From an uncultured Eubacteriales bacterium (lineage in GTDB: Bacteria; Bacillota; Clostridia; Oscillospirales; Feifaniaceae), in contig CABRXB010000034.1 in the NCBI GenBank assembly GCA_902474785.1, positions 1 through 9,007 on the forward strand: 9,007 bases of DNA, given 5' to 3'. Of this stretch, positions 1 to 6,626 are shown in pieces. Position numbers and translations under genes: made by a program. The stretch's first letter is position 1. Each line of letters begins with the position of its first letter. The notes beneath the pieces are model-generated. The model saw only the letters and a list, made by a program, of their open reading frames with translations, was not told the origin of the DNA and did no database searches.

Positions 1-1
1 A

Positions 2-1042
2 CTCACCCACAAAACCTGGGACAAGGTCTGCGCCCTTTTAGACAACTGGAACGCGCGCGGTCACCCTCCCCTTCCCGTCTGCGTCCCCGTGTCGAGAGCA
101 GACCTTGACAATACGCATCTTCCCGACATGCTGACCGACCTTGTAATAAAATATCGGTTGCCGCCCTCCTGTTTGCATCTGGAATTCTCCGAACGCGTCT
201 ACGCGGAAACCCCCAATCAGATCATCGCCATGGCAAAGCGTCTGCGCAAACTTGGATTCGTCATCGAGATGAGCGGGTTTGGCGATGGGTGCACCGCATT
301 GACGCTGCTCAGCGAACTGCCGACAGACATTCTGAAGCTGGACAAACAGATGGTGCAAAGTGAAATTTCAAAGCCCCTCAACCGTGAAATCCTGCGTTTT
401 ATGGTCGGTCTTGCACACCTGATGGACCTGAGAGTTGTGGCGCAGGGCGTGGAGACCGTCGAACAGCTTGAGCGGCTGCGCGAAATCGGCTGTAACTGTG
501 CCCAGGGACATTATTTTGCAAAGCCCCTGCCGGTTGACAACTTCGAGCTGCTTGTGAAAAAATGTTTGACCTGGCAGTGGGAGCTCTTTTTCAAAAACGA
601 TCCGGTCGATGTTGTCGACAGGTCGCTCCACACGATTTGGCAAAGGAAGGGACAAAACGCCATGAGTAAATTCAAAACAATTTTCGAGGCCTACGGTGCA
701 GACTATGAGACCACCATGCGCCGCTTCATGGGCAGCGAGACCATGTATCTGCGGTTTTTGAACATGATGTTTCAAGACGAGAGCCTGCACAGGCTGGGCG
801 CCGCACTCGAGGCGGGCGACATGAGCGGCGCCTTCGAACATGCCCACGCTCTCAAGGGGATGGTGGGCAACATGGGCCTGACCCCTTTGTATGAGGCGAT
901 CTGCCGAATTGTGGATCCGCTTCGTTGCAGAGATCTTCAAAAGGACTATCCGGCTCTTTTTCTGGACATTGAAAAAGAGTTTCAAAAAGTGAGCGCGCTT
1001 ACCCAGCAACTGATGGAGGTGCACGATGCCGACAACAAATGA
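2..1042 (+). CDS. EAL-like domain plus HPt phosphotransfer protein (5' end outside window)
   Basis: The reading frame is open from base 2, so the start lies upstream; 346 residues are visible. Residues 1 to about 192 are the C-terminal part of an EAL (c-di-GMP phosphodiesterase) fold, with recognisable LEFSE, DILKLDK, GVET and CAQG..FAKPLP blocks. Key metal-binding positions are changed. The usual Asn of the VNVS strand is Pro (86-88), the DDFG pair is Ser-Gly (272-277), and the Glu of AEGVE is Gln (443-445). Hydrolysis is therefore unlikely; c-di-GMP binding or a scaffold role is inferred. Residues about 221-346 are an HPt domain with the motif HALKG and its phosphorylatable His at 845-847, followed by GNMGL. 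The stop codon overlaps the start of the hybrid kinase, so the HPt is the likely phosphate acceptor of that kinase's receiver. Any GGDEF, PAS or receiver domain further upstream cannot be seen. Confidence 0.88.
   Translation, partial: LTHKTWDKVCALLDNWNARGHPPLPVCVPVSRADLDNTHLPDMLTDLVIKYRLPPSCLHLEFSERVYAETPNQIIAMAKRLRKLGFVIEMSGFGDGCTALTLLSELPTDILKLDKQMVQSEISKPLNREILRFMVGLAHLMDLRVVAQGVETVEQLERLREIGCNCAQGHYFAKPLPVDNFELLVKKCLTWQWELFFKNDPVDVVDRSLHTIWQRKGQNAMSKFKTIFEAYGADYETTMRRFMGSETMYLRFLNMMFQDESLHRLGAALEAGDMSGAFEHAHALKGMVGNMGLTPLYEAICRIVDPLRCRDLQKDYPALFLDIEKEFQKVSALTQQLMEVHDADNK
642..664 (+). promoter_or_regulatory. Possible internal ribosome binding site and ATG for a free HPt protein
   Basis: An AGGAAGGGA run (644-652) lies about 10 bases before an in-frame ATG at 662, exactly at the EAL/HPt boundary. 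Starting there would give a self-contained 126-residue HPt protein (662-1042). The site is seen directly; its use is inferred. The purine-rich codons may simply encode the QRKGQ linker. Confidence 0.35.
1015..1028 (+). promoter_or_regulatory. Ribosome binding site for the hybrid kinase
   Basis: GGAGG at 1015-1019 is six bases before the ATG at 1026. It sits inside the last codons of the EAL-HPt gene and fixes this start. The 17-base overlap with the upstream stop suggests translational coupling. Confidence 0.8.
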
Positions 1043-4000
1043 CAACCTTTCCCTGGATCAGATGGCCACAGTGCTCGACAACGCGCCCGTGGCCGTGTTC
1101 GTCAGCGCAGTGGATGACAAGCATCTGCTCTATGCCAACCGCCTGGCGCAGGAGATCTTCCCCCCGGCCGGCTTGCCGGGCGCAACCTGCTATGAGCTGG
1201 CGGGCTTTTCGCAGCCCTGCCCGTTTTGTCATGCCGGCGAAATGAATCACTGTGAGCTGAAAATCAGAGAGTATTGCCACCCTCTCAACCAGCGCATCTA
1301 TCATCTTTGCGGAAAGCTGATCAACTGGGCGGGCCACGACGCGCACATCGAATATGTTTTAGACATCACGGAGAAAAAACGAGAGGAAGCGCGGCAGAAA
1401 GAAGCGGAGCAGCAAATGCTCGACACGCTAAACAACATTGCGTGTGGCATCTGCATTTATCAGGCAAAGCAAGACGGTCTTGTGCCTGTCTTCCACAACC
1501 GCGCCTTTTACAACGTCACAGGCTACTCCGAGGAGAGCATTCGCTCGGTGGAACAGAAAACCACTTTTTTAAACGTCCACCCGCAGGATCTCCCCTCTTT
1601 GAAGGAAACCATACAGGGGTTACTGGAGCATGGCGGCGTCGCACAGCACACCTATCGTCTGTGGAACGACAAAGAGCAGGTCTATCGCTGGATTCATTTG
1701 AAGGGTTCGCTTTGTACCCATGCAGATGGCCGGACCCTGATCTATGCCGCCTACAACGAAATCAGCGAGCAAAGGCGGTTGGAGCAGGAGCTGACCGACG
1801 CCAAGCAAAAGATGGAGGACATCATCAATGCCATTCCAGGCGGCGTGGCCATCTACAAGGTTTCCGACATCTTTGAAACGGTGTATTATTCGGACGGCGT
1901 GCCGGAGCTGTCGGGCTACACCGCGGAGGAGTACCGCGAACTGATCAAGCAGGACGCCGCCAACCTGACCTATGCGGAGGACACCGAAATGGTGGTGGGC
2001 AACATCCGTGAGGCGATAAAAAACGGCGCGTTGGCCGATTTCGAGTTTCGCAAGCAGCACCGGGACGGGCATGTGGTCTTCGTCCATGTGCAGGCCAAGC
2101 AGATCGGGGAAGAGGACGGCTGCCCGCTGCTCCAATGCGTCTTTCACAACATTTCCGCCCTCAAGGAGACTCAGCGGGAACTCGACCATCTGGTCAACTC
2201 CATTCCCGGCGGCATCGCCAGCTACCGCGTGGAGGGCGGTCGCTTCGTCCCCACTTATATCTCCGACGGCGTCATGGCCCTCTCGGGACACACAAGGGAA
2301 GAGTACGAAAAACTGATGCAAAACGACGCGCTCAATCTTGTCTACGAGCCGGATCGAAAGCGCGTGGTCGAGATGTCAAGAGCCGCCCTGCAGAGCGGGG
2401 AGGTGCTCGATATTTCCTATCGGATGCGGCACAAAAACGACAGTCTGATTTGGATTCATCTCAACGGCAGGCGTCTGGGGCCGCTGTCGGAGTCCACACA
2501 GTTTTACGCCGTCTTCACCGGTATGCTCGGGCAGATCGACCCCTTCACCAGCGAGACGGCGGACGGAATTTACATCACTGACAAGGACACCTATGAACTC
2601 CTCTATGTCAATGAGGCCCGGGAGCTCTCGGTTCACGGCGCCACCTGCATCGGAAAACCCTGTTATGCTGCGCTGCACGGTCAGACCGAGCCCTGCGCTT
2701 TTTGCACGCTGCACACCTACGGCCCCGACGAGCAGGAGCACGAGATGGAGGTGAGCGGCCGGAATCTCATTTTCAGCACCCGGGTCCGCGAGACAATCTG
2801 GAACGGCATTCCCGCCTATGTTCACTGCGTCAAAGACGTCACCGAAGAGGTGCGCACCCGACGGGAAAAAGAGCGACTGGAAATGTATTATCAGACGCTC
2901 ATCAAAAATTTGCCGGGAGGAATTTCCGTCATCCGATGCGAGCCGGACGGCAGCATCACCCCGGAATACGTTTCCGAGGGCTTTGCCGCCATGACCGGGA
3001 TGTCCATGCAAGCGGCTGTCGCGCTGTACCAGGACAACATCTTTGCCGGCATCCATGAAGACGACATTGAAATCAACCGTGCAAAACTGCAGGAGTTTTT
3101 GAACAGCGGCGACGAGCACCGAGAATTTGAAGCGCGGTTTTTGCACGGCAACGGAACTTACATCTGGATCAGAAACCACATGTCCATGCTCAAGGGATCC
3201 GACGGAATGCTCAGGCTCTACTGCGTCTACACCGACATCAGTCAATCTGTGGAGGAAAAGGCGCAGCTTCGCCGCCAATATGAAGAGCTGATCCTGCAGC
3301 ACTACCGTACGCCCGGGCCAAACGAACTCATCCTCGGCCACTGCAACATCACCAAAAATCTCATCTTGCATCTTTGGGACTCCACCGATTCGGACCTTCT
3401 CGCCACATTCGGAACCGGCCGGGAGGACTTTTTCATCGGCATTGCCGACCTGATTGAAGACGAGCGGGAACGCCAGACCTTTTTGGACACCTACCTCAAC
3501 GCGCCCTCGCTTCAGGCCTTTGAACGGCAGGAGACCGAACAGGTGCTGACCTGCTTTGTCAAATTCCCGCGCGAGGCTTACGGTCGCTATGTCCAGTTCA
3601 AGGTCAATATGGTAGAGGCGCCCGACACCGGAGATATCACGGGGATTTTGTCCGTGACGGACATCACCGACAAGACCATCACCGAACAGATTTTGCACCG
3701 TCTGTCGGTCACAAGCCATGATTTTGTGATCGATCTGAATCTTCGGCAAGACACCTACACCATGCTGACCTGCAATGAAACCGCTCGCCGACTTCCGCAA
3801 CCACGCGGCAGCTACTCCCAGCGCGTGGCATTCATGTCAACGTCGGTGGTGGTGCCAAGGGACAGGAAGCTGTATGCCGCGTCACTTGATCCGGTGGCGC
3901 TGGAGCGACGGCTCAACGAGACCGGGCCCTACACCTTTGCCTACTCCGTTGAAGATGAGTTTGGCGGCGTTCGCGCCAAAAACATGACGGTGTCGGCCAT

Positions 4001-5636
4001 TGACCTGCGCCTCGGGCGGGTCTCCCTGGTGTGCACCGACATCACGGACTCTGTGCGCGAGCAGCAGGGACTGCTCAACATGCTGGCCTATACCTTCGAG
4101 CTGGCGGGCATGATCAATGTCAACGACAGAAGCTTTGTCATGCACACGCGTCAATCCGTTCTTGAAAACCTGCCACCCTATTTCAATTTGGACTACAATG
4201 ACGCGCAAAAAAACTTCGTCGAGCGCTATGTCGTGCAGGACAACGGACAGGAGCTGCAGCGGCAGTTTCTCGTTGAGACCATGCTCGAAAGGCTTGAAAA
4301 GACGCCCGCCGGTTACGAATTTGTCGTCCCCTACCGCGGGGACACATTGCGATACAAGCAGTTCAACGTGCTGTGGGGAGATCGCGATCAGGGCACGATC
4401 TGCATCGTGCGCGCCGACGTGACTGAAATGCTGGCGGCCAAACGGCAGGCAACAAACGCGCTGGAACAGGCCCTGGCGCTCGCAGAGGAGGCAAATCGCG
4501 CGAAAAGCGATTTTCTCTCGGCCATGAGCCACGACATTCGCACGCCTCTCAACGGCATCATGGGCATGGCGGCGCTGGCCTTTGCCCACCTGGGCGACGA
4601 CGTTTGGATGGCCGACTGCATTCAGAAAATCTCCATCTCCGCCAAACATCTGCACAGCCTTGTCAACGACGTTTTGGACATGAGTCGCATCGAGCGCGGT
4701 CAGGTCACCTTGAATCACACGCGCATCTCTCTGCCCGAGCTGGTGGATCACCTGTCTGTGATGATCGAGCCCCAGGCAAAAGCGGCCGGGCTGGAGTTTG
4801 TCATCCGCATGGAAAACGTCGTACATCAGACCTTTTACGGAGATCTCCTTCGCATCAACCAAATTTTGATCAACCTGCTCAGCAACGCTGTGAAATTTAC
4901 GCCGCAAGGTCGCGTGGAATTTATCGTGCAGGAGCTTGAGCCCAGGGACTCTGCCGCCGTGCGCTATCGCTTTACCGTGCGCGACACCGGCATCGGCATG
5001 GCGCAGGATTTTCTCGCGCGCATTTTTTCGCCCTTTGCCAGAGACTATAGCGCAGAGCGAATCGAGGGGACGGGTCTGGGGCTGAGCATCGCCCATGGCC
5101 TTGTGGCGCTGATGAAGGGCACGCTCTCGGTGAGCAGCGAGCTCGGCAAGGGCTCCGCCTTCCAAGTGGAGCTGGAATTCGAGGCCGCCTCAAACGACGA
5201 TGCCCTCAACGCCAAAAGCGGTATTGTCGACGACGAGGTGCAACAGCCCTTTGCCGGACGCCTCTTTCTGGTGGCGGAAGACAACGAACTCAACGCAGAC
5301 ATCCTCTGTGAGCTCCTGCGCATGCACGGCGCGCAATCCGTGGTCAAGTCGGACGGTCTTCAGACTGTGGAGGCGTTCGCCGCGGCGCCGCCCCTCACTT
5401 ACGACGCCATTTTGATGGACATCCAGATGCCCAACATGAACGGGTATGAAGCATCGCGCGCCATTCGCAGCTTAAATCGGGCCGACGCAAAGACCATTCC
5501 GATCATTGCGCTGACCGCCAACGCCTTTGTCGAGGACATTCAAGCTTCTATGGATGCGGGGATGACCGCTCACATCTCCAAGCCCATCGACATCGAGGTG
5601 TTGCGCGCAACGCTGGGAAAAACCCTGAATGCATAA
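1026..5636 (+). CDS. Cytosolic multi-PAS hybrid sensor histidine kinase / response regulator
   Basis: This 1536-residue kinase has no signal peptide or membrane segment, so it should sense cytoplasmic signals. About nine PAS-like segments cover residues 10-1133 (roughly 10-118, 128-250, 263-378, 384-501, 505-607, 621-740, 750-885, 890-1010, 1014-1133). Several end in the typical DIT or DVT strand and share an N-terminal PGG motif; the seventh to ninth are divergent. A helical linker leads to HisKA with SHDIRTPLNGI (H1169). HATPase_c follows with N box around N1283-N1287, DTGIG from D1320 and GTGLGL from G1348. The C-terminal receiver (about 1411-1533) has acidic E1418/D1419, phosphoacceptor D1465, T1497 and K1519. 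The first and fifth PAS segments carry clustered cysteines (C55, C65, C68, C76; C546, C557, C560). The upstream HPt is the likely relay partner. The signal sensed is unknown. Confidence 0.93.
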   Translation: MPTTNDNLSLDQMATVLDNAPVAVFVSAVDDKHLLYANRLAQEIFPPAGLPGATCYELAGFSQPCPFCHAGEMNHCELKIREYCHPLNQRIYHLCGKLINWAGHDAHIEYVLDITEKKREEARQKEAEQQMLDTLNNIACGICIYQAKQDGLVPVFHNRAFYNVTGYSEESIRSVEQKTTFLNVHPQDLPSLKETIQGLLEHGGVAQHTYRLWNDKEQVYRWIHLKGSLCTHADGRTLIYAAYNEISEQRRLEQELTDAKQKMEDIINAIPGGVAIYKVSDIFETVYYSDGVPELSGYTAEEYRELIKQDAANLTYAEDTEMVVGNIREAIKNGALADFEFRKQHRDGHVVFVHVQAKQIGEEDGCPLLQCVFHNISALKETQRELDHLVNSIPGGIASYRVEGGRFVPTYISDGVMALSGHTREEYEKLMQNDALNLVYEPDRKRVVEMSRAALQSGEVLDISYRMRHKNDSLIWIHLNGRRLGPLSESTQFYAVFTGMLGQIDPFTSETADGIYITDKDTYELLYVNEARELSVHGATCIGKPCYAALHGQTEPCAFCTLHTYGPDEQEHEMEVSGRNLIFSTRVRETIWNGIPAYVHCVKDVTEEVRTRREKERLEMYYQTLIKNLPGGISVIRCEPDGSITPEYVSEGFAAMTGMSMQAAVALYQDNIFAGIHEDDIEINRAKLQEFLNSGDEHREFEARFLHGNGTYIWIRNHMSMLKGSDGMLRLYCVYTDISQSVEEKAQLRRQYEELILQHYRTPGPNELILGHCNITKNLILHLWDSTDSDLLATFGTGREDFFIGIADLIEDERERQTFLDTYLNAPSLQAFERQETEQVLTCFVKFPREAYGRYVQFKVNMVEAPDTGDITGILSVTDITDKTITEQILHRLSVTSHDFVIDLNLRQDTYTMLTCNETARRLPQPRGSYSQRVAFMSTSVVVPRDRKLYAASLDPVALERRLNETGPYTFAYSVEDEFGGVRAKNMTVSAIDLRLGRVSLVCTDITDSVREQQGLLNMLAYTFELAGMINVNDRSFVMHTRQSVLENLPPYFNLDYNDAQKNFVERYVVQDNGQELQRQFLVETMLERLEKTPAGYEFVVPYRGDTLRYKQFNVLWGDRDQGTICIVRADVTEMLAAKRQATNALEQALALAEEANRAKSDFLSAMSHDIRTPLNGIMGMAALAFAHLGDDVWMADCIQKISISAKHLHSLVNDVLDMSRIERGQVTLNHTRISLPELVDHLSVMIEPQAKAAGLEFVIRMENVVHQTFYGDLLRINQILINLLSNAVKFTPQGRVEFIVQELEPRDSAAVRYRFTVRDTGIGMAQDFLARIFSPFARDYSAERIEGTGLGLSIAHGLVALMKGTLSVSSELGKGSAFQVELEFEAASNDDALNAKSGIVDDEVQQPFAGRLFLVAEDNELNADILCELLRMHGAQSVVKSDGLQTVEAFAAAPPLTYDAILMDIQMPNMNGYEASRAIRSLNRADAKTIPIIALTANAFVEDIQASMDAGMTAHISKPIDIEVLRATLGKTLNA

Positions 5637-5776
5637 CCAGTTGGGCGACGCTTTTCCCGTCCGCCGTTTGAAATATTTGTTCATCGGGATGGCGCGCTGG
5701 ACAGAGAAATGTTGTCCGCCCGAAGCTGACGACTCTTCTCTTGCCGGCCGATCGGCGCAGCAAACAGCGGTTGTCC

Positions 5777-5790
5777 CATGCGCCGCGCCT
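5777..5790 (+). repeat. Direct repeat copy 1 (14 bases)
   Basis: CATGCGCCGCGCCT occurs here and again, identically, at 5998-6011. The inner nine bases CGCCGCGCC occur a third time at 5931-5939. Function unknown. Confidence 0.5.
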
Positions 5791-5997
5791 TTTCGATGTT
5801 TTTCAAGCTTCTCCACGCGTTGGAGCAGATAGCCTCGGGAAACTGTGTCCAGCCCAGCGGCATATGTTTTCGTCTTTTCCCCGTCGCCTGCCTCACAGCA
5901 ATCAACCCTCTTCGTTTTTGCCCATCGAACCGCCGCGCCGGACAAATCAAGGATCTTTTCATGGCTGTCAAAAAAAGCGGCCCGCCTCTGCCCGGTT

Positions 5998-6011
5998 CAT
6001 GCGCCGCGCCT
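5998..6011 (+). repeat. Direct repeat copy 2 (14 bases)
   Basis: Exact second copy of CATGCGCCGCGCCT, 221 bases downstream of the first. The flanking bases do not match, so this is not the edge of a longer duplication. Confidence 0.5.
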
Positions 6012-6104
6012 CATGCGCAGGAATCCTCAAGCCTGCGGCAAGCCAGAACCGCGCCGGTATTGCGACCTCCTCTTATGGGCTACCGCTCTGTCAAAAACCT
6101 TTTC

Positions 6105-6128
6105 TATGCTTTTCAGGCATGCTTTTTT
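6105..6128 (+). terminator. Weak intrinsic terminator-like hairpin
   Basis: TATGC (6105-6109) can pair with GCATG (6117-6121) across a seven-base loop, with one G-U pair, and six T residues follow at 6123-6128. The stem is short and A/U-containing, so termination would be weak. It could end transcripts leaving the kinase gene. Confidence 0.3.
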
Positions 6129-6143
6129 GTAGAAACTAAGTAT

Positions 6144-6172
6144 TTTACATTGCGGCGCCGCCGCCTTATAAT
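6144..6172 (+). promoter_or_regulatory. Near-consensus sigma-A promoter
   Basis: The -35 is TTTACA (6144-6149; five of six consensus bases) and the -10 is a perfect TATAAT (6167-6172), with the optimal 17-base spacing. The spacer contains a perfect palindrome, GCGGCGCCGC (6152-6161). Transcription would start near 6179, giving a leader of about 445 bases before the SLH-flavodoxin gene, the next + strand gene. The -10 overlaps the first arm of the terminator hairpin at 6170-6206. Activity is inferred from sequence only. Confidence 0.6.
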
Positions 6173-6206
6173 GGAGACATCAAAAAGATGTCTCCATTCT
6201 TTTTTT
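6170..6206 (+). terminator. Strong Rho-independent terminator
   Basis: A perfect 12-base-pair stem (AATGGAGACATC at 6170-6181 with GATGTCTCCATT at 6187-6198) encloses a five-A loop, followed by C and seven T residues (6200-6206). This is a textbook terminator for + strand transcripts arriving from upstream. The nearest upstream gene ends 534 bases away. Because its first arm overlaps a promoter -10, the symmetric arms could alternatively be an operator. Confidence 0.72.
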
Positions 6207-6607
6207 ACAGCAAAGTTGCCCCCTTAGAAAAAGCATGAAAGAAAAATCGCCTGGATTCAAACCGATCGAAACAGACGAAACGCTTTCGCTCCAAGGCTTT
6301 TCATGCAGAGAGCCATGCCCTTCGAACCATTCCTAGGGCCCATTTAAAGGCGGCAGACGCAGGGGAGGTTGCCCTGCGCAAAAGGCTGCTATCCATCGGG
6401 GCAAGCCTGCAAACCGTTGCGCGACGCGGCTGCCGGGTTGGGCCGCCTGACCAAAAGGCTGACAGCGAACAGACGTCAAATAATTGGCGCAATCGCGCGC
6501 TTTGAACAATCGCCCATTGCTGCGGAGCGCAGCACATGGATTTCCTCCCTATGGCCATTTTGTTGGTAACCCGATTGCCGCAAAGCTTTGGCGGGCATCA
6601 TAACAAA
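6207..6607 (+). other. Gene-free leader region of the SLH-flavodoxin gene
   Basis: About 400 bases with no credible gene. Several possible RNA stems are visible. GCATGAAA (6233-6240) is complementary to TTTCATGC (about 6299-6306). CGCAGGG (6358-6364) pairs with CCCTGCG (6372-6378). GCGGC (6426-6430) pairs with GCCGC (6442-6446). AAAAGGCTG occurs twice. If the promoter at 6144 is used, this is a long structured 5' leader; I could not match it to a known riboswitch. Confidence 0.4.
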
Positions 6608-6626
6608 AGAGGAGTGTTTTGCCGTG
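6608..6626 (+). promoter_or_regulatory. Ribosome binding site setting the GTG start at 6624
   Basis: AGAGGAG at 6608-6614 stands nine bases before GTG 6624. The alternative ATG at 6588 lies upstream of this site and would add a non-signal-like extension to the signal peptide, so GTG is preferred. Confidence 0.8.

Larger units (their letters stand above)
5637..6143 (+). other. Gene-free stretch after the kinase
   Basis: About 500 bases hold no frame with both a credible ribosome binding site and a protein-like translation. Long open frames exist on both strands, but they read as Arg/Pro/Cys-rich noise expected of GC-rich DNA. A 14-base direct repeat and a weak hairpin with a T tract are listed separately. 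No strong terminator follows the kinase stop directly. An untranslated RNA cannot be excluded. Confidence 0.5.

Noticed and set aside
3882..5165. 427-codon frame on the - strand inside the kinase
   Set aside because: It mirrors HisKA and HATPase codons and has no protein-like features; a shadow of the real gene.
5472..5945. 157-codon frame on the - strand across the kinase stop
   Set aside because: It is antisense to the receiver domain, has no binding site and no recognisable domain.
6062..6076. AGAGGAGGT ribosome binding site on the - strand
   Set aside because: No ATG, GTG or TTG lies at a usable distance after it.
5778..6227. 149-codon frame on the + strand in the gene-free region
   Set aside because: No ribosome binding site before its ATG, translation looks like random GC-rich sequence, and it runs through the promoter and terminator.
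6358..6450. c-di-GMP-I riboswitch, suggested by GCAAACC and GCCGGGTT in the SLH leader
   Set aside because: The two pieces lack the required hairpin between GCAAACC and the GACGCAAAGCC block, and the latter is not present in the right place.
6207..6623. FMN riboswitch upstream of the flavodoxin genes
   Set aside because: No conserved AGGG...GGTGAAATTCC...CCGACCGGCGGT-like core could be found.
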